Assembly (NCBI RefSeq): GCF_943181415.1
Contig: NZ_CALPBZ010000002.1
Span: forward strand, 1 to 64,000
Source: Microbacterium sp. Marseille-Q6648
GTDB lineage: Bacteria; Actinomycetota; Actinomycetes; Actinomycetales; Microbacteriaceae
Reading direction: 5' to 3'
Length of the DNA: 64,000 nt
Below the pieces are notes generated by a model that worked only from the letters and a program-made list of their open reading frames with translations, searched no databases and was not told the DNA's origin. A program made the translations under genes and the position numbers. Position 1 is the stretch's first letter. The number at the start of each line of letters is the position of its first letter. Positions 22,846-33,005 of this stretch are shown piece after piece.

Positions 22846-22945
22846 CTCGGTCTCGACACCGCCCGCCGCGCGATCCCCTCCGCTGCGTGATTCGGCAAGC
22901 CCCCCCTGTTCCCCCCTGAAGTCGACTGCTAGCGTCTGCCGCAGG

Positions 22946-24514
22946 ATGATGCGCGCATGGGGGATGAGCGCGCTCCGGGGCGTCCGCGGAGCGCACGTAT
23001 GGGGAACGATCGCAGCAACGGCGATGCTGGCTGCTGCGCTTTTGGCGTGGGCGGTGATCACCCCGGGAATGCGCGGCCCCGACGAGCCGAATCACGTGGC
23101 CGTGGCCGTCGATCTGTTCGAGACGGGCGCATATCCGCCGCCCGGCACTGCGCCATTTCCGGCGAGCGTGCGAGCCTCTTACCCATGGTTCGGCTTCCCC
23201 GGCGCCGCGGAGGTCTTCAGCTCGGCGGGACCGGTCGGCGCCCTGCCCGACGATGCGCCCACACTCCGCGATCTGCGTGACGAGAACCCCACCGCTGACG
23301 CGGCCATGACGAACCAGATCACCCAACACCCACCCCTGTATTACCTCGCACTGGCGGGCGCGATCCACGCGTTCGGGCTCGCTGACGTGCCCGTGACCCA
23401 GGCGATTCTGGCGCTTCGACTGGTTACCGCCGCAATGCTCCTTCCGATCCCCGCGCTCATCGCCACGACGTGCCGGCGGCTGCGCTTGCCGCCCGCAGCG
23501 ATTCTCGCAGCCTCGTTCATCCCGGCGGCGTGGATACAGTTCGCACACATCAATGTCCTCGTGGGCAACGGCGCCCTCCTGGCACTGACGTGCACGCTCG
23601 CGCTTGCGTTGATGGTTCGGGTGGTCACCGGTGACCTGACGGTGCGCACCGGCGTTGCCCTGGGGTTTGCGCTCGCCGCGGCGCTGTGGACGAAAGGCTA
23701 CGCCCTGGCGCTCCTGCCGTTGGCGATCTTCGTCTACCTGTGGCGCTGGCGGGCCGACCGCGCTCGCATCTGGCCGCCCATGCTGGCAGGCGCGGCTGTC
23801 GCCGCGCTCGGTCTGGTCTGGTACGTCGGGGCGCTCCTGGTCCACGGGTCGCTGCAGCCGACCGCCGGACCCCCGAAAGTGATCGTGTTCGCGTGGGAGC
23901 CGCTCCTGACCTGGATCGGCGTGTTCGCCCGCGACCTGTCGGGATCGATGTGGATGAACCTCGGCTGGCTCGAGACGCCGATACGCCCTGCGGCCCTTCA
24001 CATCGCGGCGAGCCTCATCGCCCTCGCCCTCGCCGCCTACGGCGCGTGGAGGCTTCGCGACCGTCCCGCGGTGATCGTCCTGCTGGTGGGTGCCATCCTG
24101 CTCACCGTCCTCATCTTCGCCGTCGGCAGCGCCCGCCACTGGCTGTGGAACGGCACCATCCGCGCCGCACAGGGCCGCTACCTGCACGGCGCAGTCCTCG
24201 CGGTCGCCGTGATGATCGCCGCGGGCCTCCCCCGGGCCCGCTGGATCGCCGTGGCAGCACCGTCTGCCGCCGCGCTGTCGGTGCTGGCGGGGGCCGTCTT
24301 CGGCGTGCGGCACTTCTGGGAAGACGCTTCGCTCTCGTACGTCGTCGCGGCGTGGCCGGCAGGCGGGATCGTGCTCGTGCTCGCAGTGATGCTCCTGATC
24401 GGCGGGATCATCGTGGGGACCGTCGCCGCGTCGCGCCTCCCGCCCTCGGGCAGCCGGTCTCGCACCGTCGATGACATCGCACGGGACGGCGCGGCGACCG
24501 CCCGGAGCGGCTGA
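22946..24514 (+). CDS. DUF2142-like multi-pass membrane protein
   Basis: A 522-residue membrane protein with about twelve hydrophobic helices. After the first helix comes '[17 protein letters not shown]', the acidic-His motif typical of DUF2142 proteins, followed by a long outside loop that ends '[16 protein letters not shown]'. This resembles lipid-linked-sugar glycosyltransferases of the GT-C fold, so transfer of a sugar from a polyprenyl carrier to a surface polymer is a reasonable guess. I start at the tandem ATG at 22946; a TAGCGT -10-like box ends about ten bases upstream, implying an almost leaderless mRNA. It ends 5 bases from the convergent DsbA-like gene. Confidence 0.8.
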   Translation: MMRAWGMSALRGVRGAHVWGTIAATAMLAAALLAWAVITPGMRGPDEPNHVAVAVDLFETGAYPPPGTAPFPASVRASYPWFGFPGAAEVFSSAGPVGALPDDAPTLRDLRDENPTADAAMTNQITQHPPLYYLALAGAIHAFGLADVPVTQAILALRLVTAAMLLPIPALIATTCRRLRLPPAAILAASFIPAAWIQFAHINVLVGNGALLALTCTLALALMVRVVTGDLTVRTGVALGFALAAALWTKGYALALLPLAIFVYLWRWRADRARIWPPMLAGAAVAALGLVWYVGALLVHGSLQPTAGPPKVIVFAWEPLLTWIGVFARDLSGSMWMNLGWLETPIRPAALHIAASLIALALAAYGAWRLRDRPAVIVLLVGAILLTVLIFAVGSARHWLWNGTIRAAQGRYLHGAVLAVAVMIAAGLPRARWIAVAAPSAAALSVLAGAVFGVRHFWEDASLSYVVAAWPAGGIVLVLAVMLLIGGIIVGTVAASRLPPSGSRSRTVDDIARDGAATARSG

Positions 24515-24519
24515 GACGC

Positions 24520-25203
24520 CTACTCGAAGAGCGAGGCGAGCGCCGCCGGCTCGGGCAGGTCGGAGTTGGCGATCGCCTCGCCGTTGACCGCGATGGTCGG
24601 GGTGGCGATCCCGGCCTGGCCGGGCTGGACCGGGGTCTCCTCGGTCATCTCCGCGACGAAGTCCGCATAGGTGCCCTCGGTGACGCACGTGTCGATGCCG
24701 GTGACGCCGACCGATCCTGCCACTTCGATGATCTGCTCATCGGTGAGGCCCGTCGTCCCCTCAGCCGGCTGGTTGGCGAACATGGTCTGCATGAACGGCA
24801 GCGCGGCATCCGCGTCGGCCACGGCGACGCAGTACATCGCGTTGGCGGAGCGGGTCGAGTACTCGGAGCCCTGCGACGCGCGGTCGAGGATCGAGATCGG
24901 GTGGATGCCGAGCGTGGCCGTGCCGTCGTCGACGAGTCCCTGGATGGATTCGCCGTACGCCTGCTCGAACTGGTTGCACACCGGGCACATGAAGTCGATG
25001 TAGGTGTCGAGGCGGTTCTCGCCGTCGCCGATGAGGATCGCGCCGGTCTCGGCCTCGATGTTCGACGCCTGCGGGGCCTCGCCCGGCTCGTTCGCGGCGT
25101 TGTTGAGCGTGACCACCAGCACCGCGACGAGCGCGAGCGCGACGACGAGGCCGACGCTCACCCAGATCGCGAACCAGTTCACTTTGCGCGCCTGCGCTGC
25201 CAT
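24520..25203 (-). CDS. Membrane-anchored DsbA-like thioredoxin-fold protein
   Basis: A 227-residue protein with one N-terminal membrane helix (residues about 10-33) and an extracytoplasmic thioredoxin fold. The redox pair is Cys73-Pro-Val-Cys76 in 'IDFMCPVCNQFE', and the cis-proline loop is 'IATPTIAVNG'. Proteins of this type form or isomerise disulfides in exported proteins. ATG 25203 is preferred to an overlapping GTG at 25206 because GGAG lies five bases before the ATG. It follows map by 31 bases and so probably belongs to the secY-adk-map operon, linking Sec export with folding of exported proteins. Confidence 0.88.
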   Translation of the reverse strand: MAAQARKVNWFAIWVSVGLVVALALVAVLVVTLNNAANEPGEAPQASNIEAETGAILIGDGENRLDTYIDFMCPVCNQFEQAYGESIQGLVDDGTATLGIHPISILDRASQGSEYSTRSANAMYCVAVADADAALPFMQTMFANQPAEGTTGLTDEQIIEVAGSVGVTGIDTCVTEGTYADFVAEMTEETPVQPGQAGIATPTIAVNGEAIANSDLPEPAALASLFE

Positions 25204-25234
25204 CACTTCTCCTCGGTGTCGAATGCGGGTGCGC

Positions 25235-26071
25235 TCACGCGATGGGCTGCGGCGTCACGCCGAAGCGCGCCAGTTCGGCCGCTCCCCCGTCGGGTGCGGT
25301 CAGCACCCATACGCCCCCATCGTGCACGGCGACGCTATGTTCCCAGTGTGAGCCGGACGACCCGTCGAGGGTCGACACGGTCCAATCGTCGTCCTCGGTG
25401 AAGGTCGCCTGGTCTCCTGCCACGACCATCGGCTCGATCGCGACGGCGAGCCCCGGTCGCACCTCGGCGCCGGGCTCAGGGGTGCGGTAGTTGAAGATCG
25501 ACGGGGACTCGTGCATCTTGCGCCCGATGCCGTGGCCGACGTAATCGCGGAGGATCCCGTACCCGCCCTCGGGTGCGTTCGCCTCGATGTAGTCCTGGAT
25601 GGCCGCGCCGACCTGGCCGAGGTGGGACGCCGAGGCCAATGCCGCGATACCCGCCCACAGAGATCCTCGCGTGACCTCGCTCAGGCGCTCCCGCTGCGCG
25701 ACGAGCTCGGGCCGCGAAGGATCGGGCACCACGACGGTGAAGGCCGAGTCGCCGTTCCAGCCCTTGTACTCCGCTCCGCAGTCGATCGAGACGATGTCGC
25801 CGGGCTCCAGCATCCGATCGCCGGGGATGCCGTGGACGACCTGCTCGTTCACGGAGGCGCAGATGGTGTGCCGGTAGCCGCGCACCAGCTGGAAGTTCGA
25901 CCGCGCCCCGCGCGAGACGATCGCCTCGGATGCCGCGGCGTCCAGCGCGGCCGTCGTCACGCCCGGGGCGACGAGCGCCCGGACCGCGTCGAGGGCGGCG
26001 GCGGTGATGAGACCGGGTTCCACCATCGCCCGCAGCTGCGCGGGGGTCTTGTAGATCGAGCGCCGGAGCAC
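25235..26071 (-). CDS. map: Methionine aminopeptidase type I
   Basis: Removes the initiator methionine from nascent proteins whose second residue is small. The 278-residue protein carries the five metal ligands of the family in 'DIVSIDCGAEYKGWNGDSAF' (two Asp), 'DYVGHGIGRKMHESP' (His), 'VAIEPMVV' (Glu) and 'SHWEHSVAV' (Glu). It follows adk by three bases in the conserved secY-adk-map order. Confidence 0.97.
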   Translation of the reverse strand: MLRRSIYKTPAQLRAMVEPGLITAAALDAVRALVAPGVTTAALDAAASEAIVSRGARSNFQLVRGYRHTICASVNEQVVHGIPGDRMLEPGDIVSIDCGAEYKGWNGDSAFTVVVPDPSRPELVAQRERLSEVTRGSLWAGIAALASASHLGQVGAAIQDYIEANAPEGGYGILRDYVGHGIGRKMHESPSIFNYRTPEPGAEVRPGLAVAIEPMVVAGDQATFTEDDDWTVSTLDGSSGSHWEHSVAVHDGGVWVLTAPDGGAAELARFGVTPQPIA

Positions 26072-26074
26072 GGC

Positions 26075-26686
26075 TCAGGCCGCGGCGGAGCGCACGAATC
26101 CGCGCGCCTCGAGGGCGGCGACGATGCGCGCGGTGATCTCATCCAGCGATCCCACGCCGTCGACGGCGTCGACGATGCCGCGTTCGCGATACACCTCGAG
26201 GATCGGAGCGGTCTCCCGCTCGTAGATCGACAGGCGGTTCGCGATGATCTCTTCGGTGTCGTCGGTGCGGCCCTGCTCCTGCGCGCGCAGCGAGAGGCGG
26301 GTGATGCTCTCGTCCCGCGGGACGCTGAGCTCGATGACGGCGTCCAGCGCTTCGCCGCGGTCTTCGAGGAACGCGTCCAGGTCGCGGACCTGACCGAGGT
26401 TGCGCGGGTACCCGTCGAGGAGGAAGCCCCCGGCGGCGTCGCCCTGCGAAAGCCGCTCGCGCACGACGGCGCTGGTCAGCTCGTCGGGAACCAGGTCGCC
26501 CGCCTCGATGATGGCCTTCACCTGCTGGCCGAGGTCGGAGCCTGCGGCCACGGCCGCGCGGAAGACGTCGCCGGTCGAGATGGCGGGGATGCCGAACGCC
26601 TCGGCGATCCGGACGCCCTGCGTGCCCTTGCCGGAGCCCTGGGGCCCGACGATGAGAAGACGTGCCTGCGTGTGGTGGTGCGTCAT
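26075..26686 (-). CDS. adk: Adenylate kinase
   Basis: Catalyses ATP + AMP to 2 ADP. The 203-residue protein has the P-loop 'IVGPQGSGKGTQ', the AMP-site motif 'ISTGDVFRAAV', 'GGFLLDGYPRNLGQ' and the short-lid form of the family ('RAQEQGRTDDTEEI') with no zinc cysteines. ATG 26686 overlaps the secY stop (ATGA). A much longer frame upstream of this ATG is secY read out of frame. Confidence 0.97.
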   Translation of the reverse strand: MTHHHTQARLLIVGPQGSGKGTQGVRIAEAFGIPAISTGDVFRAAVAAGSDLGQQVKAIIEAGDLVPDELTSAVVRERLSQGDAAGGFLLDGYPRNLGQVRDLDAFLEDRGEALDAVIELSVPRDESITRLSLRAQEQGRTDDTEEIIANRLSIYERETAPILEVYRERGIVDAVDGVGSLDEITARIVAALEARGFVRSAAA

Positions 26687-28005
26687 CGGAGAAGTCCCTC
26701 GTAGTGGCGCTGCTGGAGCTGCGCGTCGATCTGCTTCACGGTCTCGAGACCCACACCGACGATGATGAGGATCGACGCGCCGCCGAACGGGAAGTTCTGA
26801 TTCGCGCCGACCGTGGCCAGGGCGATGAGCGGCAGCAGGGCGATGAGGCCCAGGTAGATGGAGCCCGGCAGGGTGATGCGCGTGAGGACGTAGTCGAGGT
26901 ACTCGGCGGTCGGACGACCCGCGCGGATGCCGGGGATGAAGCCGCCGTACTTCTTCATGTTGTCGGCGACGTCGACCGGGTTGAACGTGATCGCGACGTA
27001 GAAGTACGTGAAGCCGACGATCAGCAGGAAGTACAGCGCCATGTACAGCGGGTGGTCGCCGGTCACGAGGTACTGCTGGATCCACGCGACCCACGCCGGA
27101 ACGGTCTCGCCGGCCTGCGGCTGGTTGAACTGCGCGATCAGCGCCGGGATGTACAGCAGCGACGAGGCGAAGATGACCGGCACCACACCGGCCATGTTGA
27201 CCTTGATGGGGATGTACGTGTTCGTCCCGCCGTAGGTGCGGCGGCCGACCATCCGCTTGGCGTATTGCACCGGGATGCGGCGCTGCGACTGCTCGACGAA
27301 GACCACGAGCGCGATCACGAGCACACCCACCGCCAGGACGAGGAGGAACACCTCGAAGCCGCGGGACTGCCAGATGGCCCACAGCGAGCCGGGGAACGCC
27401 GCGGCGATCGAGACGAAGATCAGCAGCGACATGCCGTTGCCGACGCCGCGCTCGGTGACGAGCTCGGCGAACCACATGATGAGGCCGGTACCGGCGGTCA
27501 TCGTGATGATCATGAGCAGCTGGGCCCACCACACGTCGTTGGTCAGCAGCTGCTCGCACTCGGGAACGCCGGTGATCCCGAAGAGCTGGCCGCTGCGGGC
27601 GACCGTGACGAGCGTCGTGGACTGAAGCAGCGCGAGCGCGATGGTGAGGTAACGCGTGTACTGGGTCAGCTTGGCCTGGCCCGCCTGCCCCTCTTTGTAG
27701 AGGGTCTCGAAGTGCGGGATGACCACGCGCAGCAGCTGGACGATGATCGTCGCGGTGATGTAGGGCATGACGCCCAGCGCGAAGATGGACAGCTGCAGCA
27801 GTGCACCGCCCGAGAAGAGGTTGACCAACGACAGCAGCCCCTCGGTGCCCGCGCTCGCACTGAGGCAGGACTGCACGTTGGGGAAGTCCACGAACGGCGC
27901 CGGGACGTGGGCGCCGAGTCGGTAGAGCGTGATGATGGCCAGGGTGAATGCGATCTTCCGACGAAGGTCGGGGGTACGGAAGACCCGCGCGATGGCGCTG
28001 AACAA
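26683..28005 (-). CDS. secY: Preprotein translocase channel subunit SecY
   Basis: The 440-residue, ten-helix core of the Sec channel. Recognisable parts are 'DLRRKIAFTLAIITLYR', the plug region, 'GALLQLSIFALGVMPYITA', the charged loop 'SQRRIPVQYAKRMVGRR' and 'LPLIALATVGANQNFPFGG'. The start codon is TTG 28005, supported by GGAGG seven bases upstream and by the family N-terminus 'FSAIARVFRTP'. It begins the secY-adk-map unit after a terminator that closes the spc operon, so it needs its own promoter or readthrough. Confidence 0.97.
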   Translation of the reverse strand: MFSAIARVFRTPDLRRKIAFTLAIITLYRLGAHVPAPFVDFPNVQSCLSASAGTEGLLSLVNLFSGGALLQLSIFALGVMPYITATIIVQLLRVVIPHFETLYKEGQAGQAKLTQYTRYLTIALALLQSTTLVTVARSGQLFGITGVPECEQLLTNDVWWAQLLMIITMTAGTGLIMWFAELVTERGVGNGMSLLIFVSIAAAFPGSLWAIWQSRGFEVFLLVLAVGVLVIALVVFVEQSQRRIPVQYAKRMVGRRTYGGTNTYIPIKVNMAGVVPVIFASSLLYIPALIAQFNQPQAGETVPAWVAWIQQYLVTGDHPLYMALYFLLIVGFTYFYVAITFNPVDVADNMKKYGGFIPGIRAGRPTAEYLDYVLTRITLPGSIYLGLIALLPLIALATVGANQNFPFGGASILIIVGVGLETVKQIDAQLQQRHYEGLLR

Positions 28006-28063
28006 GAGGATGCCTCCAGAGGGGATGCCGGGCGCACAGGGCGCACCGACGTCCAGGGTAACG

Positions 28064-28097
28064 CAGAGGGGGCCGGAGCAAGCTCCGACCCCCTCTG
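28064..28097 (-). terminator. Terminator between rplO and secY
   Basis: A 16-bp stem (28064-28079 with 28082-28097, two-base loop) beginning CAGAGGGGG. On the minus-strand RNA the single irregular position is a G-U wobble, while on the plus strand it would be a C-A mismatch, so the hairpin is built for the rplO transcript. It follows the rplO stop by 5 bases. Confidence 0.75.
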
Positions 28098-28102
28098 GTG
28101 CA

Positions 28103-28717
28103 CTACTTGACGGAACCGCCGGCAGCGACGATCTTCTGCTCTGCGGAGCCAGAGACCTTGTCGACGGTCACGTTGAGCTTCACCGAGATGTCGCCGGTGC
28201 CGAGCACCTTGACCTTCTCGTTCTTGCGGACCGCGCCCTTGGCGACGAGGTCGCCCACCGTGACGTCCCCACCCTGCGGGTAGAGCTCGGCGAGCTTCTC
28301 CAGGTTCACGACCTGGTACTCGACGCGGAACGGGTTCTTGAAGCCGCGGAGCTTCGGGGTGCGCATGTGCAACGGCATCTGCCCACCCTCGAAGCCGACC
28401 TTGACCTGGTAGCGGGCCTTGGTGCCCTTGGTGCCACGGCCCGCGGTCTTGCCCTTCGAGCCCTCACCGCGACCCACACGGGTCTTGGCGGTGTGAGCAC
28501 CCGGGACGGGGCGCAGGTGGTGGACCTTGAGCACGCCGGGGCGCGAAACCGCGACGTCCTTCTTGGGCTCCGCCTTCTTGGCGGCGGCCTTCTTGGCCGG
28601 CGCCTTCTCGGCGGCGGGCTTGGCGTCTGCCTCGGCGGCGGCCTTGGGGGCAGCCTTCTTGGCGGAAGCCTTCTTCTCGACGACCTCTTCGGTCGCCTTC
28701 TCGGCCTTCTCAGCCAT
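28103..28717 (-). CDS. rplO: 50S ribosomal protein L15 with basic N-terminal extension
   Basis: uL15 is an early assembly protein of the large subunit. The family part starts near residue 58 ('[20 protein letters not shown]', '[17 protein letters not shown]'), while residues 1-54 are an Ala/Lys/Glu repeat-like extension not found in most bacteria. The total of 204 residues compares with about 146 usually. It is the last gene of the spc operon and overlaps the rpmD stop by one base. Confidence 0.97.
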   Translation of the reverse strand: MAEKAEKATEEVVEKKASAKKAAPKAAAEADAKPAAEKAPAKKAAAKKAEPKKDVAVSRPGVLKVHHLRPVPGAHTAKTRVGRGEGSKGKTAGRGTKGTKARYQVKVGFEGGQMPLHMRTPKLRGFKNPFRVEYQVVNLEKLAELYPQGGDVTVGDLVAKGAVRKNEKVKVLGTGDISVKLNVTVDKVSGSAEQKIVAAGGSVK

Positions 28718-28902
28718 CAGTCGATCTCCTCAACCTTCACGAGGTGCGCGACGGTCTTGACGTAACCGCGCGTCTGCGCGTCGTCCGGACGGACGACGGA
28801 GTCGCCGATCCGCTTCAGACCGAGCGAACGCAGCGTGTCACGCTGGTTCTGCTTCTCGCTCACCTTGGACTTGACCTGGGTCACCTTCAGACGGGCGGCC
28901 AT
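28717..28902 (-). CDS. rpmD: 50S ribosomal protein L30
   Basis: A 61-residue uL30: '[20 protein letters not shown]', '[19 protein letters not shown]' and '[14 protein letters not shown]'. Two adjacent ATGs (28905 and 28902) overlap the rpsE stop; the second gives the usual start. Its stop shares a base with the rplO ATG. Confidence 0.97.
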   Translation of the reverse strand: MAARLKVTQVKSKVSEKQNQRDTLRSLGLKRIGDSVVRPDDAQTRGYVKTVAHLVKVEEID

Positions 28903-29582
28903 CATGCACCAACCTTCGCGGCAGCGGCAGCCTCGGCCTCTGCGCGCACGAGGCGCGCCGGGGCCACCTGATCGAACTCGAGGCCGCGACGAGCGGCGAC
29001 GGCACGGGGCTCCTCGAGCTGCTTCAGCGCTGCGACGGTCGCGTGCACGATGTTGATCGTGTTCGACGAGCCGAGCGACTTCGACAGGACGTCGTGGATT
29101 CCGGCGCACTCGAGCACGGCGCGGACCGGGCCACCGGCGATGACACCGGTACCGGCAGCAGCCGGACGCAGCAGCACGACGCCGGCAGCGGCCTCGCCCT
29201 GCACCGGGTGCGGGATGGTCGACGCCGAGCGGGGCACGCGGAAGAAGTTCCGCTTGGCCTCTTCGACACCCTTGGAGATGGCGAGGGGGACCTCACGGGC
29301 TTTGCCGTAGCCGACGCCCACGACGCCGTTGCCGTCGCCGACGACGACGAGCGCGGTGAAGCTGAAGCGACGACCGCCCTTGACGACCTTCGACACGCGG
29401 TTGATGGTGACGACGCGCTCGAGGAACTGGCTCTCGTTGCGGTCGCGCCCACCGCGGTCGCGGTTGGGGTTGCGCTCGCGCCCGCCGCGGCGCGGCTCTC
29501 GCTCGGCCGGCGCCGTGGCCGCCTCGGCCGGAGCCTCGGCAGCAGCCTGCTCGGTCACGTTGCTCTCCTTGTTGTCACTCAC
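28902..29582 (-). CDS. rpsE: 30S ribosomal protein S5 with N-terminal extension
   Basis: uS5 is needed for decoding accuracy and contacts the mRNA entry channel. The dsRNA-binding domain starts near residue 52 ('[20 protein letters not shown]'), followed by '[20 protein letters not shown]' and '[15 protein letters not shown]'. The first 50 residues are a Glu/Ala then Arg/Gly/Asn-rich extension. The start overlaps rplR by ATGA. Confidence 0.97.
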   Translation of the reverse strand: MSDNKESNVTEQAAAEAPAEAATAPAEREPRRGGRERNPNRDRGGRDRNESQFLERVVTINRVSKVVKGGRRFSFTALVVVGDGNGVVGVGYGKAREVPLAISKGVEEAKRNFFRVPRSASTIPHPVQGEAAAGVVLLRPAAAGTGVIAGGPVRAVLECAGIHDVLSKSLGSSNTINIVHATVAALKQLEEPRAVAARRGLEFDQVAPARLVRAEAEAAAAAKVGA

Positions 29583-29938
29583 AGGTTCAGACCTCCTTCA
29601 CGGGCGCCGTCGGCGATCGCCGCGACCCGGCCCGCGTAGCGGTTGCCACCGCGGTCGAAAACGACATCCTCGATGCCGGCGGCCTTCGCGCGCTCGGCGA
29701 CGAGCTCGCCGACCTTGCGCGCCTTGGCGGTCTTGTCACCGTCGAACGAACGCAGGTCCGCCTCGAGGGTGGAGGCCGAGGCCACGGTGTGACCCTTCGC
29801 GTCGTCGACCACCTGGACGAAGACGTGACGGGCCGAGCGGGTCACGACGAGGCGCGGACGCAGCTCGGTGCCGACGACCTTCTTGCGAAGGCGGGCGTGA
29901 CGGCGCGTACGCGCCTGAGTCTTGGTCTTGACAGCCAT
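29579..29938 (-). CDS. rplR: 50S ribosomal protein L18
   Basis: uL18 binds 5S rRNA in the central protuberance. The 119-residue protein is normal: '[20 protein letters not shown]', '[16 protein letters not shown]' and the C-terminal '[20 protein letters not shown]'. It follows rplF by two bases. Confidence 0.97.
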   Translation of the reverse strand: MAVKTKTQARTRRHARLRKKVVGTELRPRLVVTRSARHVFVQVVDDAKGHTVASASTLEADLRSFDGDKTAKARKVGELVAERAKAAGIEDVVFDRGGNRYAGRVAAIADGAREGGLNL

Positions 29939-29940
29939 GG

Positions 29941-30477
29941 TTACTTACCACTCTTTCCGGCCTTGCGCCGAACGACCTCGCCGGCGTACCGCACACCCTT
30001 GCCCTTGTACGGCTCGGGCTTGCGGATCTTGCGGATGTTGGCGGCCGCCTCGCCGACGGCCTGCTTGTCGATGCCGCTCACGGTGAGCTTGTTGTTGCCC
30101 TCGACCGTGAAGGTGATGCCCGCGGGGGGCTCGACCAGGACGGGGTGCGAGAAGCCGAGGGCGAACTCGACCGAGCTGCCCTTCTGCGCGACGCGGTATC
30201 CCGTGCCGACGACCTCGAGGCCCTTGGTGTAGCCCTGGGTGACACCGATGATGTTGTTGTTGATGAGCGTGCGCGTCAGGCCGTGGAGCGAGCGCGACTC
30301 GCGCTCGTCGTCGGCACGGGACACGACGACCTGGCCCTCTTCGACCTCGACCGCGATGGGCTTGGCAACGGTGAGCTGGAGCTCGCCCTTCGGGCCCTTG
30401 ACGGCGACGTTCTGGCCGGCCACCTCGACGGTCACGCCGGAGGGGATGTCGATGGGAAGACGTCCGATGCGGGACAT
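29941..30477 (-). CDS. rplF: 50S ribosomal protein L6
   Basis: uL6 lies at the base of the factor-binding stalk. The 178-residue protein has both repeats, with '[19 protein letters not shown]', '[19 protein letters not shown]' and the C-terminal motif '[16 protein letters not shown]'. Six bases separate it from rpsH. Confidence 0.98.
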   Translation of the reverse strand: MSRIGRLPIDIPSGVTVEVAGQNVAVKGPKGELQLTVAKPIAVEVEEGQVVVSRADDERESRSLHGLTRTLINNNIIGVTQGYTKGLEVVGTGYRVAQKGSSVEFALGFSHPVLVEPPAGITFTVEGNNKLTVSGIDKQAVGEAAANIRKIRKPEPYKGKGVRYAGEVVRRKAGKSGK

Positions 30478-30483
30478 GTCAGA

Positions 30484-30882
30484 TCACCACACGTAGGCGA
30501 GGACTTCCCCACCCACGCCCTTCTGCTCGGCCTGACGGTCGGTGAGAAGACCGGAGGAGGTGGACAGGATCGCGACGCCGAGGCCGCCGAGGACCGTGGG
30601 GATCTCGGTCGACTTCGCGTAGACACGCAGACCGGGCTTCGACACGCGCTTGATGCCGGCGATCGACCGCTCGCGGTTCGGGCCGTACTTCAGCGTGAGG
30701 GTCAGGGTCTGACCGACGCGGGCGTCCGCGACGGTCCAGTCCGAGATGTAGCCCTCCTGCTTGAGGATGTCGGCGATGTTGGTCTTGAGCTTGGAGCTCG
30801 GCAGCGACACGGAGTCGTGGTGCGCCGAGTTCGCGTTGCGCAGACGGGTCAGCATGTCTGCGACCGGGTCTGTCATTGTCAT
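30484..30882 (-). CDS. rpsH: 30S ribosomal protein S8
   Basis: uS8 binds helix 21 of 16S rRNA and in many bacteria represses its own operon. The 132-residue protein has '[20 protein letters not shown]', '[15 protein letters not shown]' and '[19 protein letters not shown]'. ATG 30882 has GAAGGA eight bases upstream. The 114-base gap before it, where rpsN often sits, holds a hairpin. Confidence 0.98.
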   Translation of the reverse strand: MTMTDPVADMLTRLRNANSAHHDSVSLPSSKLKTNIADILKQEGYISDWTVADARVGQTLTLTLKYGPNRERSIAGIKRVSKPGLRVYAKSTEIPTVLGGLGVAILSTSSGLLTDRQAEQKGVGGEVLAYVW

Positions 30883-30969
30883 GAGTGATTCCTTCGTTCA
30901 CCAGGTTTCGTACGCCGTTACACGACGGCCGACCTGTGGTGTGTTTCGATTCGGCCGCGTCGCGGCCTT

Positions 30970-30990
30970 CTCGGCAACCGGGTTGCCGAG
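30970..30990 (-). promoter_or_regulatory. Hairpin between rplE and rpsH
   Basis: CTCGGCAAC and GTTGCCGAG pair perfectly with a three-base loop, six bases after the rplE stop on the minus strand. No U tract follows. It could be a processing or regulatory stem, possibly the S8 autoregulatory region; that is a guess from position only. Confidence 0.45.
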
Positions 30991-30996
30991 CGGGGA

Positions 30997-31587
30997 TTAC
31001 GCCTGAGCGTCCTCGTTGCGGAACGGGAAGCCGAGGTGGCGCAGCAGGGCGCGACCTTCAGCGTCCGTCGACGCCGACGTCACGATGGTGATGTCGAAGC
31101 CGCGGACGCGGTCGATCCGGTCCTGGTCGATCTCGTGGAAGACCGACTGCTCCTGCAGACCGAACGTGTAGTTGCCGTGTCCGTCGAACTGCGCGCCCGA
31201 GAGGCCGCGGAAGTCGCGGATACGGGGCAGGGCGAGGTTCACCAGACGGTCCACGAACTCCCACGCGCGGTCGCCGCGCAGGGTGACGTGGGCGCCGATG
31301 GCCTGGCCCTCGCGCAGCTTGAACTGGGCGATCGACTTGCGGGCCTTGGTGACGACCGGCTTCTGCCCGGTGATCTTGGTGAGGTCGTCGACCGCACCAT
31401 CGATCACCTTGCTGTCGCGAGCAGCCTCACCGACACCGGTGTTGACGACGACCTTGACGAGACCGGGAATCTGCATGACGTTCGCGTAGCCGAACTCCTC
31501 CTGCAGCTTCTGCTGGATCTCAGCGCGGTACTTCTGCTTCAGGCGCGGCTGGATCTTGCCAGCCGGCGCGGCAGTGGTGGTGCTCAT
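30997..31587 (-). CDS. rplE: 50S ribosomal protein L5
   Basis: uL5 bridges 5S rRNA and the small-subunit head. The 196-residue protein has '[20 protein letters not shown]', '[20 protein letters not shown]', '[18 protein letters not shown]' and '[18 protein letters not shown]'. It begins one base after the rplX stop and is followed by a gap instead of rpsN. Confidence 0.98.
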   Translation of the reverse strand: MSTTTAAPAGKIQPRLKQKYRAEIQQKLQEEFGYANVMQIPGLVKVVVNTGVGEAARDSKVIDGAVDDLTKITGQKPVVTKARKSIAQFKLREGQAIGAHVTLRGDRAWEFVDRLVNLALPRIRDFRGLSGAQFDGHGNYTFGLQEQSVFHEIDQDRIDRVRGFDITIVTSASTDAEGRALLRHLGFPFRNEDAQA

Positions 31588-31588
31588 A

Positions 31589-31948
31589 TCAGAGGTCCTT
31601 GCCTGACTTCTTCGCGAAACGCACGCGGACGGTGCGCTTCACGCCGTCCTTCGTCTGCTCCTCGACGCGGTGGCCGACGCGGGTCGGCTTCTTGGTCGAG
31701 GGGTCGACGAGTGCGACGTTGGAGATGTGGATCGGCGCCTCGAAGGTCTCGATGCCGCCGGTCTTGGTGCCGCGCTGGGTCTGGCCCACGCGGTTGTGCT
31801 TGGTGACGTAGTTCACGCCCTGGACGATGACGCGGTTCTGCTCGGTGAGGACCTCGAGGACCTTGCCCTGCTTGCCGCGGTCGCCGCCGCGCTCGGGCTT
31901 GGCGCCCGAGATGACCTGAACCAGGTCGCCCTTCTTGATCTTCGCCAT
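31589..31948 (-). CDS. rplX: 50S ribosomal protein L24
   Basis: uL24 is an assembly initiator near the exit tunnel. The 119-residue protein has the KOW motif ('[20 protein letters not shown]') and '[20 protein letters not shown]'. It follows rplN by two bases. Confidence 0.97.
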   Translation of the reverse strand: MAKIKKGDLVQVISGAKPERGGDRGKQGKVLEVLTEQNRVIVQGVNYVTKHNRVGQTQRGTKTGGIETFEAPIHISNVALVDPSTKKPTRVGHRVEEQTKDGVKRTVRVRFAKKSGKDL

Positions 31949-31950
31949 GA

Positions 31951-32319
31951 TCAGATGACCTCCGGTGCGAGCGAGACGATCTTCATGAACTTCTTGTCGC
32001 GAAGCTCACGACCGACCGGCCCGAAGATGCGGGTGCCGCGAGGCTCCCCGTCGCCCTTCAGGATCACGGCGGCGTTCTCGTCGAACTTGATGTACGAGCC
32101 GTCGGGACGACGGGTCGACTTGACGGTGCGGACGATGACGGCCTTGACCACATCGCCCTTCTTGACGTTGCCGCCCGGGATCGCGTCCTTGACCGTGGCG
32201 ACGATGACGTCACCCAGGCCCGCGTAACGCCGGCTGGAGCCGCCGAGCACACGGATGGTGAGCAGCTCCTTCGCACCGGTGTTGTCGGCGACCTTGAGGC
32301 GGGATTCGTTCTGAATCAC
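31951..32319 (-). CDS. rplN: 50S ribosomal protein L14
   Basis: uL14 forms an intersubunit bridge. The 122-residue protein is canonical: '[20 protein letters not shown]', '[20 protein letters not shown]' and '[20 protein letters not shown]'. Confidence 0.98.
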   Translation of the reverse strand: MIQNESRLKVADNTGAKELLTIRVLGGSSRRYAGLGDVIVATVKDAIPGGNVKKGDVVKAVIVRTVKSTRRPDGSYIKFDENAAVILKGDGEPRGTRIFGPVGRELRDKKFMKIVSLAPEVI

Positions 32320-32352
32320 TTGTTACTCCTTGGGTTCCAAGCAAGCCGAGGC

Positions 32353-32691
32353 TTACTTGGCCTTCTCGAGGATCTCGACCAGGCGCCAGCGCTTGGTGGC
32401 GCTCAGCGGGCGGGTCTCGTTGATGAGGACGAGGTCGCCGATGCCGGCCGAGTTGCCCTCGTCGTGCGCCTTGACCTTCGACGTGCGACGGATGACCTTG
32501 CCGTAGAGGGGGTGCTTCACGCGGTCCTCGACCTCGACGACGATCGTCTTGTCCATCTTGTCGCTGACGACGTATCCACGCCGAGCCTTGCGGTAACCGC
32601 GGGCGTCGACGTCGCGGACGTCGTGCTCGGCCGACTCGTGGCCGGCGACCTGCTCCTTGACGGGAGCGTCAGCCTTCTTCGCAGTAGCCAT
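32353..32691 (-). CDS. rpsQ: 30S ribosomal protein S17 with N-terminal extension
   Basis: uS17 is a primary binder of 16S rRNA. The OB fold starts near residue 35 ('[20 protein letters not shown]', '[16 protein letters not shown]'), preceded by a charged 34-residue extension. ATG 32691 shares a base with the rpmC stop; a GTG three bases earlier is an alternative. Length 112 against about 85-90 in most bacteria. Confidence 0.96.
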   Translation of the reverse strand: MATAKKADAPVKEQVAGHESAEHDVRDVDARGYRKARRGYVVSDKMDKTIVVEVEDRVKHPLYGKVIRRTSKVKAHDEGNSAGIGDLVLINETRPLSATKRWRLVEILEKAK

Positions 32692-33005
32692 CACTCAGTC
32701 TCTTCCTTCACGGCCTCGTCGGCGGCATCCGCCTTCTTGGCCTTCGTCTTCTTGGCCTTCGTCGCCGTCTCGACGGGCGCGGGCGTGGCACGGATGCCGA
32801 GCTCGCGCTCCCGGATGACGGTGTAGAGCCGCGCGATGTCGCGCTTGACGGCGCGGATGCGGCCGTGGCTCTCGAGCTGGCCGGTGGCCGACTGGAAGCG
32901 CAGGTTGAACAGCTCTTCCTTGGCCTTGCGCAGCTCCTCGACGAGGCGCTGGTCTTCGAACGTGTCGAGCTCGCTGGGTGCGAGCGTCTTGGTGCCGATC
33001 GCCAT
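32691..33005 (-). CDS. rpmC: 50S ribosomal protein L29 with C-terminal tail
   Basis: uL29 lies at the tunnel exit near the signal recognition particle and trigger factor. Residues 1-72 are standard ('[20 protein letters not shown]', '[20 protein letters not shown]'); a 30-residue Lys/Ala/Glu tail follows ('[15 protein letters not shown]'). The ATG shares a base with the rplP stop. Confidence 0.96.
   Translation of the reverse strand: MAIGTKTLAPSELDTFEDQRLVEELRKAKEELFNLRFQSATGQLESHGRIRAVKRDIARLYTVIRERELGIRATPAPVETATKAKKTKAKKADAADEAVKEETE

Noticed and set aside
26687-28081. A 668-residue fusion ahead of adenylate kinase
   Set aside because: The upstream half is secY read in another frame; adk has its own ATG overlapping the secY stop.
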